Below, one piece after another: positions 10,795 through 21,559 of a DNA stretch of 64,000 bases. The notes beneath the pieces are model-generated. The model worked only from the letters and a program-made list of their open reading frames with translations, was not told the DNA's origin and made no database searches. Source of the stretch: Trichobilharzia regenti (taxonomy: Eukaryota > Platyhelminthes > Trematoda > Strigeidida > Schistosomatidae). How positions within the stretch are numbered: position 1 is the stretch's first letter; each line of letters begins with the position of its first letter. The DNA lies in the NCBI GenBank assembly GCA_944472135.2, contig OX235268.1, forward strand, positions 6,578,589 to 6,642,588, in the 5' to 3' direction. The position numbers and the translations under genes are program-made.

Positions 10795-11502
10795 AATTTC
10801 ATCAAGAGACATATACCCCCAAGCCAACCTACCAAAACAAAAGCCACCAAGGAAAACACAAATAAAATCGCCTTACCATATATTGATATCTCAGAAATCA
10901 CTACAAGACTCTTCAAACCTTTAGGAATTGACGTCGTACACAAACCAACAAAGTCGCTGCACTCAATTCTATGTCAACCAAAAGACTCAACAGCGAAAGA
11001 AGACAAAACCAACATCATCTACAAAATAAACTGTAACAACTGTGAAAAACACTACATTGGCCAAAGTGGATGTCTCCTTCGTCTTCGTATTCACGAACAT
11101 AAGCTAGCCGTCAAAAGACATGATGTACACTCCCTCATTTCACTGCACACAGACAACCACGGACATCAATTCGACTGGGACAACGTTCAAATATTAGACA
11201 AAGGAAATAACAAGAATGCTAGAGAATTTTTAGAAGCTTGGCATCCCAGTAAATCACCAATCAATAGACACATCGAAATAGACAAAATTTATCAACCAAC
11301 AAGGAAGAAACTTCACACACAAAGGGTCAAAGTTCAAGTCACAGAAACAATCAGTTCCAACACAAGTAACCTAGAAGGTGTGAAAACACACAAAAACAAC
11401 CAATCACGTCCAAGGTCACCAGGAGGAATGATTAATAAACTCGTGGAGAAACCTAAAAGCTCACTTCAAATTGAAGTATGCGCTGAAGATGTCACCCAGT
11501 AG
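10795..11502 (+). CDS. PLE C-terminal frame with GIY-YIG endonuclease domain, no ATG
   Basis: An uninterrupted frame of about 235 codons lacks an early ATG, so it is a 5'-truncated part of a larger PLE protein. It holds the metal-binding-like IIYKINCNNCEKHYIGQSG block (about residues 76-94), RLRIHEHKLAVKR, a GHQFDWDNVQIL strand, and NAREFLEAWHPS, the usual helix of the GIY-YIG fold with its conserved glutamate. GIY-YIG domains in PLEs nick the target DNA for insertion. The RT domain is missing, so the copy cannot move alone. The last ~112 codons are duplicated inverted at 10446-10783. Confidence 0.8.
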   Translation, partial: NFIKRHIPPSQPTKTKATKENTNKIALPYIDISEITTRLFKPLGIDVVHKPTKSLHSILCQPKDSTAKEDKTNIIYKINCNNCEKHYIGQSGCLLRLRIHEHKLAVKRHDVHSLISLHTDNHGHQFDWDNVQILDKGNNKNAREFLEAWHPSKSPINRHIEIDKIYQPTRKKLHTQRVKVQVTETISSNTSNLEGVKTHKNNQSRPRSPGGMINKLVEKPKSSLQIEVCAEDVTQ

Positions 11503-11569
11503 GGCGATGAAAGCTAAGCAAACTAACCATCCAGCTCAGAGAACAAAACCACATCAAAATCTCTAATTT

Positions 11570-12330
11570 CAATGCTTCTGTGATAATGGATATAATAACA
11601 AAAAGTTCAACCAAGAGTCTGTTTTCGGCGAATTCAATCACTTAACCGTACACGGATACTACACATTATCGTAGTCCAGAGACGCACGTACTAGAGCCCA
11701 TACTCACTCATCAATTCTACACCTTAAACTCATCAGTCCATTTGCATGCATTACACTGTCGAGGCACCACACTCGCATACAACCAACACCTCACTCACTT
11801 CGTTCTCTCACAAACACCAATCAACACTATTCTCAGTATACAAAATGTCAAAATCACGCTTTTATTAACCGAATTCGCGTCACTTCATCCGGCAACACCG
11901 TCACGCTATATACTACTTATTACCAAAATTAAACTACTCATTTCACAATTCACATTAAATAACCACACTCACTCAATAATTCACTCACCCAATAGAGCCA
12001 ATGCATCCACCACACATGCAGACACACAATTTTCAGCTATCCATCCACATACAAACACACACACACTCACACACATGCATACATACACATTCACAAACAT
12101 AATCACAAGCAGCCAGTCACCAAAACATGCACGCACGAAGGCAAACAAGCATGCCAACAACTACCACTCTCGTATAACCAGCCGGGAGGCCTGTTCCCAC
12201 CCTATCACTCTCCACTCTCGCTATCCATGTTTCTTTATCTCTCACACTATCTCAATATCTATCTCCGTTAGGGTTATAGTTTACGTCATCAAAATATCTC
12301 AGAAATGTGATGAATGATCAAATTGTAACT
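11570..12330 (+). other. CA-rich, strand-biased low-complexity region
   Basis: The plus strand is rich in C and A, with CACTCAC and ACACAC tracts around 11760-12110. A 191-codon open frame (11742-12317) lies in it, rich in His, Thr, Ser and Ile. I think the frame is a by-product of composition: it has no domain, no repeats of protein character and no copies elsewhere here. A short non-coding or satellite-like origin is possible. Confidence 0.5.
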
Positions 12331-12359
12331 ATGGGAGGTAAAGATTGATAAGAACTGAC

Positions 12360-13460
12360 AAGGGTTGCGTCATATAAAAGACACCTAGACAAATACGATG
12401 TTTGAATAAGGCATTAAGAAGACAAATTTCTCGAGACGACATGGTCATTTCGTAGTTTCTTTACAACCGCTTCACAACTAACATGGTTAATAATAATAAA
12501 ATAAAATAAAGTTCATGACAATTACTCAGTTAAATAAAAAACAAAAGTACATACTAATGACCAATCATATTTAAATAGGTCATGTAGTCCATGATAGGCG
12601 AAGATTGAAGTCTATTGATTTTTCTACACACAGTTTAGGCTGTATGTGATTAATCCCCTAAAGTGCTTCCATCACCTTCAATCACCAACCTTGAATTAGA
12701 GTTATGTGATGAAATAATTGTGAAACAGTCATTAGTTATTGATTTTGTGACCTGACATTATTAAGTGTTTTGCGATGTTTGGTGGTGGAATTCTATTCAG
12801 ATTAATCGCGTTAGGATTTTCAATATGATTTACTAGCCATTTTGGAGCATGTTCTTTTCGACGACATTGGAACATTCTGTTAGTTCTACCTATATAGGTG
12901 TCACCGCAGCTGCAGGTGAACTTGTAGCTACAAATTGAAGTAGAGTCCACAGAATTTCGTCCTTTAATCGTAGTTACAGGGATCGAAAACGTTCGGCAAG
13001 TGAGAAAAAGAGATGCGGCGTAGAATGTGAGCTTGATTTTATTTTTATTTTTTTATTTTTGATTACAGCTTGACTCCACACCGTAGTTTTGGTACAAGTG
13101 TGGAATTTTCAGCGTGGATATCGGTAGCCCAAAATTCGCAGGCCGACCATAGATATCAAGTGTGCGTTGGCGTGGGCTCGAACCCCGGACCATGTGCATG
13201 GTCGGCTAAAGTCCTAACCACTGTGCCTTGATGACTGACTGAAGTCTTCGAGTTAGCTTTCGACTGCATAATCTGGTCTCCCTTGAATGGTAGATTAATA
13301 AAGATAGCTTTCTTTGATACAGAAGCTGTCTTTTCAAGATGTGGTCTATCCTTACCGTGACAATTGATGAAGTTTTCTGGATAACCATTGGCTAGTAAAA
13401 CTGAATGTATACGTCGAAATACGATGTTAATGAAAGAGCATGAAGGCAAATGTTGAAAAT
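12360..13460 (-). pseudogene. Penelope-like element, family C, with SINE insertion
   Basis: The minus strand reads RIHSVLLANGYPENFINCHGKDRPHLEKT then a FKGDQIM block (13240-13449), and after a SINE A insertion (13038-13226) continues to YKFTCSCGDTYIGRTNR (ORF 12732-12950), a clear GIY-YIG start with Y-I-G. The 3' end at 12360-12730 matches 46830-47080 and 48225-48360. The uninterrupted homologue at 46049-47089 shows the empty site. RT is absent and the frame is broken. Confidence 0.85.
13038..13226 (-). mobile_element. tRNA-headed SINE A with 6-bp target duplication
   Basis: Minus copy with box B CGGGGTTCGAGCC and an AAAAATAAAAATAAAAT tail. CTTGAT flanks it at 13032-13037 and 13227-13232. 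The homologous PLE at about 46550 lacks the insert, so the borders are read directly. About ten bases of the tRNA head are missing at the 5' end. Confidence 0.85.
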
Positions 13461-13579
13461 AAATTGTGCATTAGGTAGGAAGAGTAAATAAATGGTTGGT
13501 TAAGAAGAATATGTTACTAATATGTCAGACAAACATTCGAGAAAAGCCTTATTAACGAAGTAGCAGAACTTTGAATTAT

Positions 13580-13910
13580 GCCCAAGGTAAAAAGAAAGGG
13601 TGGAGAAGTTTCTCCTGTGTACGCATAAAACAGGGTTTATTATCCGGATCGCCGAGACCTCACTCGGCAATGCAAACTACGTGGAAGCTTACTGTCTTCC
13701 GGAGGTCTTTTTCGACCTCTAGATGACTTTGTATGAATTCTCCTTACATCCTGAGTGACCGATTTCGAGTACATGTTCAATCATAACAGTCATTATCAAT
13801 CCAATGTTACCTTTTCGTAGCTAAGCGGCATAATATTCTTTGACCCTTTTAGATAAAGCACGCATCGAACGACCTATACATCTTGCTTCTGCATTGATAA
13901 TGCATCATTC
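13580..13910 (-). pseudogene. PLE C-terminal fragment
   Basis: On the minus strand, frameshifted pieces resemble the tail of PLE proteins: a CRSKMYRSFDA-like block, HVLEIGHSG and a PVLCVHRR ending. The copy is decayed and has no open frame. Confidence 0.55.
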
Positions 13911-13959
13911 TAAGACTGTAATCTTGTATGAATACGTTAAGGTCAGAATGACCTTGAAC

Positions 13960-14180
13960 AGTCTTCAGGAACTGTTCGACGTTTGATTCCTGATGGCCTG
14001 TTTTTAAATCACTGGGCTACCAGAATTTCCATTCATCAAAATGCTTAAACTCTTCTGTATTTCTTATTGTTTTAACCATACATTAATATCTAATGAACAC
14101 TAGATAAACTAGCGCGCGTATTTTTAATTAGCTTCCAGGGAAACGCTGTTCAATTCTTGAAGAAAACAACGAAAAAATGT
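13960..14180 (+). repeat. Dispersed repeat, copy 1
   Basis: From TTTTTAAATCACTGGGCTACC onward this matches 37545-37740 (TCACTGGGCTACCAGAATT is shared). The nature of the repeat is unknown; no coding is seen in either copy. Confidence 0.6.
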
Positions 14181-14424
14181 ACAGAATCGGTACTCTCTGG
14201 ATTTTGAACAAAATCACGTCACATTATGTACTTCAGATTACCAGTTTATTTGTAAATTGTGTAGGAAGACGAAATATTTTGGAAGTAACTAAATACGCAG
14301 CAAATTGCTGTACAATACGTCCACATATTGTCTGAAATAAAGCTTTATTATTATTATTCTTACACCTTGATGGGAGTATTCTTATTAATTCTCAGATACG
14401 TCAGACAGTTATTATTTATTTATT

Positions 14425-15480
14425 GTTCCCTTGGACTCCTAATGGAACATAGGGCTTCAACTGCACGTCTCCACTTGCCACTTCTGTCTTCCTTCTGCTG
14501 TACTTTTCACCTGCATCCATGTTAGACCATACTGTTTCAACTCCTCTTCACACGATCGCCTCCATGTCACCATTGCACCCACGACCCACTCGCCGCTTTC
14601 CTTTCGGGCTCCACTAGAGCAATGGCCTGACGCGCGCGCGATGTCACCCAGCGGCCTCCTCAACCAGTGTCCAATCCATCTCCACTTTCTCCTGCATATT
14701 TGTTGGTTGGCGATTGATTGGTTCTTGTTTTGTTTGTTCCCATAGTTTGGTGATTGTTAGTGATTCTTTCCGACCCGGCCATCTGATCTTCAGTATAGAG
14801 AGAGCGAAGACAGTTGTTGATACTGGTCTGCGCAACAGGCTGTTGGAAATATTCTTTGTGACCCGCCCGCCAATCCGTATAGAAGAAATGACTTACTTGA
14901 CGTTTGTATTACAAATTTTACCGAATTTTGTTGTTGATGCTGGCTGAGTGACGAAGATTGGTTTCCAGATTGATTTCAGGTTGATGAATGTGTTTCTCGC
15001 TTTCCCGATTCTCACTCGATTCGACATCCTCGCCCGTTCTGACTTCCTTTAGTTGAGACAATGCTCTCTAGATAAGTGAATGAAGTAACCTCTTTCAAAT
15101 CCCTCCCGTTGATGGTGATTGACGTCGGATGTTGTTGGTTGGTTATTTTCATAACCTCCGTCTTGTCTATGTTCTCTTGGAGTCCTGTCTTCGCCGGCTG
15201 CTTCTTCGACCAGTTTGTCGATCGGTTTTCGCTTGTAAGTCTTCGATTGTGTGTGACATCAAACATAAATCATCCACGCACGAAATCCAGGTCTTCTAGG
15301 TTCTTCACGTCGGTCCAGGATATCTCTGTCTGCTCGTTTCCCATTGTCCGACGCATAATCCAGTCAACCACATTAAGGAATATCATCGATGATAATAAGC
15401 ACTCTTGTCTGACTCCTGTGTTTACTCCAAACGCCTCGCTGAGTTTTCTATTATGGATCACTTGACAAGTACCGTTGTCG
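14425..15480 (-). pseudogene. RTE-like retrotransposon, second subfamily, 5'-truncated
   Basis: The minus strand reads an RT part with GVNTGVRQECLLSSMIFLNV and DWIMRR (ORF 15270-15461), EVMKITNQQHPTSITINGR and TSFTYLESIVSTKGS (15012-15266), then ILKIRWPGRKESL and the WRRSCEEELKQYG block (14457-14835). The order matches RTE ORF2 from RT motif 5 to the C-terminus. Frameshifts and stops break it. The 3' end differs from the SR2-type copies: it ends near GGAGTCCAAGGGAACAATAA without the GGAATTAAAGGA terminus. A related fragment is at 63716-64000. Confidence 0.75.
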
Positions 15481-15790
15481 TGCAGCTGTTGAATAAGGTC
15501 TATGACAGTTGGCTCTGGTCAATTAACCTTGTTCTACAGTGCTTGTTTTGGACTTGAGAAATAACTAATCGGATCAGCCTAACAACACTGATGAGGCAAT
15601 TTTGTGTCTTGATATATTATGATTGTTGATTAGTACTGCAAACTTTTACTGTAAATAATCGTCTTTCTGCTGTCGTTAGAAAAGTTTTTGGTTATAACTC
15701 AAAGGAATTTTTATTTAGCTTTGTAGAGGAACGCAAAGATAAGCGGTTTCCCACGTTCAGACCAAAAGGCGTAGGTTTCGACAGTTAAAG
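15481..15790 (+). repeat. Unclassified dispersed repeat X, right part
   Basis: Matches 32283-32600 and 35310-35520, sharing CTACAGTGCTTGTT, ATGATTGTTGATTAG and AATAATCGTCTTT segments. No coding is seen. It directly abuts an RTE copy. Confidence 0.55.
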
Positions 15791-15929
15791 TGTTCACGTG
15801 GCATCCATACCTTAAAATAATACTTCTAATTCATTGGATATTGCGAAATCCTGTACATCTGGCTAAGTTCTACAGTTATTATTATTATTAGTAGTAGTAC
15901 TGAAAATAGCTATCCAACAAATTTATCAG

Positions 15930-16490
15930 AAACACATGACAAAGAAAGAGGAAGAGGACTACTCACTTTCCAAAATTCAAGGGCGATATACCAATCGAAA
16001 CAATTACGAAGAAATTAAGCAAATCAGTTCAAATAACTCTTAATGCTGGCAAACTACCAGCCTTATTTTCTATACTACCGATGGTGATTTCTCGACGGAA
16101 AAAGGAAGTACCTAGACTAGCCACTTCTAATTTTATCCACCAATTCAACTGCGTCTGTGGAGCGAGTTATATCGGCCTTTCCTCTAGGAACTTGATTTTC
16201 CGTGCTTGAGAACATTTCCCACTATGGCTAAGTAAGGGCATAAGTTAGAACGATCAACAGTTCGATATTAGACCATCTGTTCCAAACCGGCTACAAGACC
16301 ATCCAGCATAGAAGAATCCCTCTCTATCATCTATCGGGTGTCAAATAAATTGTCAAAATCACCGAAGTACCGAATGCTTCAAACAGTAGAGACTATCGCA
16401 ATTCGCATGAAACAACCAGTGCTTTGTTCGCAAAAGAAGCAAGACTAGCCACTACTACCGCACTCGCTGGCCTCCAGTGGAGACTATAAA
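15930..16490 (+). pseudogene. Penelope-like element fragment with GIY-YIG remnant
   Basis: With frameshifts it reads FPKFKGDIPIETITKKL, NFIHQFNCVCGASYIGLSSR and a tail with PVLCSQKK-like residues. The Y-I-G motif is intact but the frame is broken. It represents another divergent PLE lineage. Confidence 0.7.
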
Positions 16491-16499
16491 TTCATGAAT

Positions 16500-18109
16500 T
16501 TGTATTATTATCTTTCCTGATTTTTCTGACATTCAACTCATTTTATGTTGATGCTATTGAGCTGTAATCTATCAATATTATTGATTCGATTTTATTTAAA
16601 CAGCGACATTAATGCTGTTCATAACACTAATTCATTCATTCACTATAATGTATATATAATTCTAGAACCTGATAACAAAGTTATCGTAAAGAATATTCTT
16701 TGTGCAGTAACTACCATTATTATTATTATTATTATTATTAAAAAAGGGTCTTATTATCACATCGTAACTCCATTGGGCTCTCTGATATCATTTCCTACAG
16801 GCTTCACAACTGTTCATAAGCTTAAATTTCCCCTTCAATTAATCACCTCTCTAACGCACTCTCGGACATCCAACCTATCACTTCCTATATAGACTCCATG
16901 AAGGTCACTTCAGCCTTCCTCACTCTCTGAATTTCATTTTTCATAATCTGTTATCTACTGGAATACACTAAGCATTGCGTGATCGAGGCCTTTATACCGA
17001 GCTAGACGGACAACAAAAATACACTGACTGCTAAAATTATCACAGTCCTCTCAATAGAACCACTTGTTAGCTTTCACGGATTACCGCTCAAAGTATTTCC
17101 TACAAACGGAGTGATTGATGCACTGGATGACTAAACAACATAACTCAATAATCACCTGAGAAAGGACTGTGAATATTCAAATTGTTTTCTCCACTCTACT
17201 AACAGCCTTGATTAGTTTAAACAATAGAAGTAACTTCGTCACTCAGCAGAGTTGATAATCATTGATAATTTAATTTCAGTTTATTCTCTTTGTTACAAAC
17301 TACTTGCCTGGAAATTTCAACCTGAACATTCTTTGCTTTCTGTGTTGTTTAGCATTGAAGATTAGTAAAGACCAGCGAATTTGGAGAGGTCAAAACTGAT
17401 ATGGTGATGGATTCTTTCGTATTTCGTTCTATTTGTGACTCGTCATTTGGAGGTATCTCCTTCTATACTAAGTGACAGTGTTCCCACAGGGTAATGAAAC
17501 ACATCTGGTTGAAGAATATCAAAAAAATGCTAGCTTCTTTTAGTCCATTCAATTTCTTACCATCATTAGGTAAAGCAGACAGATAACAAACTTCAGAAAT
17601 CGTTGATATGTCGTCTGAGACTGAACTTTCTACCTAGTATAATACGGTCGACGGGAGATACGGAATATTGTGTAGATCAAACGTTTCGTGAACTCAGTTG
17701 TATGTGAACCAGGAATAATTCGTAGAGTGGTTATTATCGAAACATCTACAAATTGAAGCTCAGGTGAATTTAAAACAGTAAATTACCAGAATAAGTCGGA
17801 AATGCTTAAATACTCACATGAAATACAGAGATGAATAGCATTAGAATATGCAAAGCTCGTTGAAAACAGCAAATGAGTAAATGATGCAACATTGCATAGA
17901 TTACCTTTCACTATTTTTATAATCATACATATTATTATTTACCTTTCCAACAGTTGCCTTACTATTGGGTTTGTGACCGATATTTGCCGTCAACCGACAG
18001 TTCTGAGTAGAAAAGATGTATACTCGAGAGAAATACCTTGTCTCTGTTGACATTTCAACAATTTTGGAGGTTCATATTGATTTTCTGCGCTTGATAAAGT
18101 TTAGTAATG

Positions 18110-18112
<3 letters not shown>
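16500..18112. other. No gene recognised; includes (ATT)n at about 16718-16741
   Basis: AT-rich sequence. A 115-codon frame at 16545-16892 runs through the ATT repeat and has no family resemblance, so I do not call it a gene. The remaining 1.2 kb shows nothing that I can support. Confidence 0.5.

Positions 18113-18149
<37 letters not shown>
18113..18149. repeat. (TA)n microsatellite
   Basis: About 36 bp of TA dinucleotides. Confidence 0.95.
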
Positions 18150-18151
<2 letters not shown>

Positions 18152-18613
18152 TCAGGACATTTCGTCCTATTTAGAACTCTTCACTGGATGTGCTTGTATA
18201 CCCATTGGGGACAAAATCACTCACTGGGGGAGGAGATACATTCATCTGACAAGTCTCGAAGAGGATAAAATGCACATCTCAAATTTCAGTACTGACCGCG
18301 ATTGACAAAATGACCAAATATAATAGTCAAGTAAAAAATCAAAATTTATCTTATACAATGAGTAAATACATGGAGTGTGTTAAAAGCAGAAAATTAGCAT
18401 TCATTCTCAACAAACTTTGCATTATTTATTAAGGTATTTGAGATATTTCTGAGCTATGTAGATTTAAAATCAAACCTTGTAGTCAGATTTACAATAAATC
18501 GGAGAAGAAACACTCTGGTCCGTGTTCAAACAATTTTATTAGGGTTACTAAATGTTGGTTTCCAAGTTGGATCACAGAATCATTTCATTAAGAGAATCAT
18601 CAAAAAGTGTAAA
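18150..18613. other. No gene recognised
   Basis: AT-rich spacer; no supported coding or RNA feature. Confidence 0.45.
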
Positions 18614-18659
18614 GTACTAGACAGGTGTTTCGCCTCAGTTTTGAACTCCTTATTAGTAC
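18614..18659 (-). ncRNA. Hammerhead-ribozyme-like motif
   Basis: On the minus strand the order is GTACTA, a core-like CTAATAA overlapping it, an AGTTCAAAACT stem II hairpin, GAAAC, a four-base loop ACCT, GTC, then TAGTAC. The outer strands GTACTA and TAGTAC pair perfectly, stem III is A-C with G-U, and the cleavage triplet would be GUC. The first conserved box has two changes from CTGANGA, so activity is doubtful. It is not in one of the SINE families recognised here. Confidence 0.45.
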
Positions 18660-18879
18660 ATCACTTCGATAATGCCACTGGGGAAGTTCAGCTAGTGAGC
18701 AACTAGAGTGAAATTCAGCGATCAATTAGCAAAGGATGTAGCACGACCATCATCAATCGATGTCATCTGTATGTAATGACCTTCCTGTTAGAGCGTAAAG
18801 TAACACTGAAAACATTCAATCGCTGGTAGAGCATGATTTCAGAGCTGTTAGCGTTTCCTGATATAAGGATAAAACTTGG

Positions 18880-19770
18880 GCACTGTGGTAGAGTATAACT
18901 CCATTATGGATAAAATATTATTTTGATAAAATCATACAGCAGTGTTGTACAATAACATTTATTGACGACCACGTTTCCAGCACAACTTATTCCTGCTCAT
19001 AATCATATCAAAAGGTATTCACACAACTTTCTGGTTTCATTTATACACATGCGTACAAATTGATGATTACACCTTTGAATAAAATCAATATAAGATAAAG
19101 TAAATTCGGAAATAATAAGATTAGTGTTATCAATAAAATGCAATCAGACGGGAAATAAGACGAGTGTTTTCATAGTCACGATAAGTAACTTGGTAGAATG
19201 TTATGATATACGTAAATTGAAAAAGAATTTTAAGATTATTTATAATCCTCTTCTGATTTGACTGACTGGTGGTAATACTATCTTCCATATTTCTGGTATT
19301 CGCATTGAGTCATTTCTGTTGCATGTGTTGGGTGTAGATTCACTCAATAAACAAGGATTCAGTAATCAACTTCTCTCTCTCCACCTACGTATATTACTTC
19401 TTAGAATCTTAACCCTCTCCTACTCTATTGTGTGGTTGTGTGTTCATGCATGCAGCGCAATTGCTATGCGTTTTTTTTAAATTACCTATCTCCACTGGGT
19501 CAATCATTTCACACTTAGCTGAGTTTTTTTAAATTCCGATAATCTAACTAACTCCGATCTACTGGTCTGATCGACCTATGTAATTGACCTCACCCACACA
19601 ACCATCGCAAGGTATTTTGTAGATTATATTTTTCTGAATAATTAGGTCACAATAGAATCCTTTAGCCTCCTACACAGCTTGTCTTATCTGAGTGAGTTTA
19701 TCGGTTTGAATGCCACTCGAATTTCTGCTTTATTAAGAATCCTACGTAGGGTTATCTGAGAACCTACATA
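18880..19770 (-). pseudogene. Penelope-like element, family A, 3' end
   Basis: Reverse-complement match to 5500-6250, including the TGAGTCATTTCTGTTGCATG segment and the GCACAACTTATTCCTGCTC block with CGTTTCCAGC (decayed GCTCGAAACG). It keeps the uninterrupted state of the site where a solo LTR sits at 53154. A short TATATA tract is at about 19768-19783. Confidence 0.75.
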
Positions 19771-19796
19771 TATATATATATAAATTTTCAAAAGTT

Positions 19797-20232
19797 TTAA
19801 AGAGAGCCGAACATAATCATGCCAGCCACTTGCTAGGCCAGAACTTCACACGGTACCACCCTGAGGCGCAACTTTTTAAGAATTCTTTCCTTTGGTGGGG
19901 CAGCAGTTTAGCGGTAGAAATCTCTCCGACCGCGTAAGTAAGTGTTTCAGGTACACCACTCCTGACTGATGCACTCATAAATCTAACCAAGCAACTTAGA
20001 AGCTCGATGAAGAAGGAAGGATGACTAAAACAAAACACTGAGTCGGTGAAACGGTAGGTGATCTAATCTTCTTCGCCAGTTGCTTCTTCTTCCTTGATTA
20101 AGATAGACTATTCTACCTATGCGTTAATGTCTTTCATGGTATATTATATTACAATTTATCTACACAAGACTATACTCATCAATGAATGTAAATGTGTCTT
20201 CTTTTCATTCTAATATGATAATATAACGCAAA
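19797..20232. other. No gene recognised; possible tRNA-like head near 19895
   Basis: A GGGCAGCAGTTTAGCGGTAG segment followed by GTTTCAGGTAC weakly recalls A and B boxes, but there is no second copy in the window to support a SINE. Confidence 0.3.
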
Positions 20233-20692
20233 TAGATGAATGTTACTTGCGGTATAAAATGATATCATCCTATTTCACAGGTTCTCATCAGCTGCAGACT
20301 ACCTGAAATTACAATGGTTATATAGATGATAATAACATACTTTAATGTTCGAGTGGTGGTAGAAAAGAGATACTATAAAATTGACGCATCTAAATGAAAG
20401 CATTACAATTCACTCTTTAGTTTAAGTTTTCATCATTAATTTATACGCTTTTAAAGTTGAAAAGAGGGGGAGGGGTAAGAGAGAAAACAGAAAAATTGAT
20501 TAAACAGAACAGTGTTAGCTTTTAGGTTCACATAGCCACTCAAGAAACAAAAAAAAAACGGTTACAGTTTATGAGATTAAGATTTGTTCAGTGAGTTGAG
20601 ATCACTGAATTAGATAACTAATCAAAATCAAAATTCTGTTACCAAGGGAGTGAGAGGTTAATCACACTCTCTTTATGTATGCATAAGTCTGG

Positions 20693-21124
20693 TTATAGTC
20701 GTTTGATTGCGATTGCTTCGACAAATCGTAGTAAATTTGCTGTCCTTCGTCTATTTAATATTTTGAAGGACTTAGAAATCTCTACGAGATGTCCGGTATC
20801 AATAATGTGTCTGGTAATTCCACTCTGGGAATATCTGCTTCCTTTCAGGCACAGGTTTTTGGGAATATGTTCAGAAAACCGGATAGAAGCCCTTCTTTCT
20901 GTCCTTCCAATGTACTTGCTCCCGCAAGTGCACGTGAATTCATAAACGCAGTTGGAGGTGACATCAACAGGGTATTTATCCAGTTTTGATTGGATTAAAG
21001 AAGGAGTGGTGCTGTATACTGTTATGAGTTTTGCTGCTGGGAAGCTTCTATTTATTGCACCTTTCAGTCTTTTGTCAATCTTTTGTGACACTGCATCTCC
21101 TTTGTATGGTAGACAGATAAACAC
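20693..21124 (-). CDS. PLE C-terminal protein with GIY-YIG endonuclease domain (partial)
   Basis: A 143-codon open frame starts MFICLPYKGDAVSQKI, the linker motif of PLE proteins, then has YEFTCTCGSKYIGRTERR (about residues 63-80), with intact Y-I-G and the arginine that follows it, SEHIPKNL, TRHIIDTGH, and a helix with VEAIAIKRL near the end. It is the best preserved short GIY-YIG domain here. The RT portion is lacking; whether the ATG is ever used is unknown. A decayed homologue is at 52103-52613. Confidence 0.8.
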   Translation of the reverse strand: MFICLPYKGDAVSQKIDKRLKGAINRSFPAAKLITVYSTTPSLIQSKLDKYPVDVTSNCVYEFTCTCGSKYIGRTERRASIRFSEHIPKNLCLKGSRYSQSGITRHIIDTGHLVEISKSFKILNRRRTANLLRFVEAIAIKRL

Positions 21125-21559
21125 TTTTTTCTTTTCTACAGTTGGATGCTTTTCTTTCTCATCTTTTTCTCTGCCGTACTTCTGAATAAATCCCTTAGGG
21201 TGTGATTAACCTCTCACTCCCTTGGTAACAGAATTTTGATTTTGATTAGTTATCTAATTCAGTGATCTCAACTCACTGAACAAATCTTAATCTCATAAAC
21301 TGTAGCCGTTTTTGTTTTTTTTTGTTTCTTGAGTGGCTATGTGAACCTAAAAGCTAACACTGTTCTGTTTAATCAATTTTTCTGTTTTCTCTCTTACCCC
21401 TCCCCCTCTTTTCAACTTTAAAAGCGTATAAATTAATGATGAAAACTTAAACTAAAGAGTGAATTGTAATGCTTTCATTTAGATGCGTCAATTTTACAGT
21501 ATCTCTTTTCTACCACCACTCGAACATTAAAGTATGTTATTATCATCTATATAACCATT

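Larger units (their letters stand above)
10350..11556 (+). mobile_element. Foldback Penelope-like element with 397-bp inverted arms
   Basis: Two inverted arms, 10387-10783 and 11164-11560, have equal length and appear almost identical; each encodes the same C-terminal protein part in opposite directions. The central 380 bp carries the upstream part of the GIY-YIG frame in plus orientation. The 13-bp direct repeat AAATCTCTAATTT lies at 10337-10349 and 11557-11569, consistent with a target-site duplication. Outside the left arm is a one-sided tail (10350-10386). Inverted pseudo-LTRs and a short tail extension are known for Penelope-like elements. The same tail appears in a related copy ending near 55940. 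Confidence 0.85.

Noticed and set aside
11483..11520. CTGAAGA ... GAAAGC block in the PLE arm as a hammerhead
   Set aside because: Stem II partly pairs, but no U-H cleavage site follows stem III in either copy, so I do not call a ribozyme.
12262..12275. TTAGGGTTA telomere-like string
   Set aside because: A single partial unit without tandem repetition.
11742..12317. 191-codon open frame
   Set aside because: Lies in CA-rich low-complexity DNA, is dominated by His, Thr and Ser, and has no recognisable domain or second copy.
16545..16892. 115-codon open frame
   Set aside because: Runs through an ATT microsatellite and AT-rich spacer; no family resemblance.
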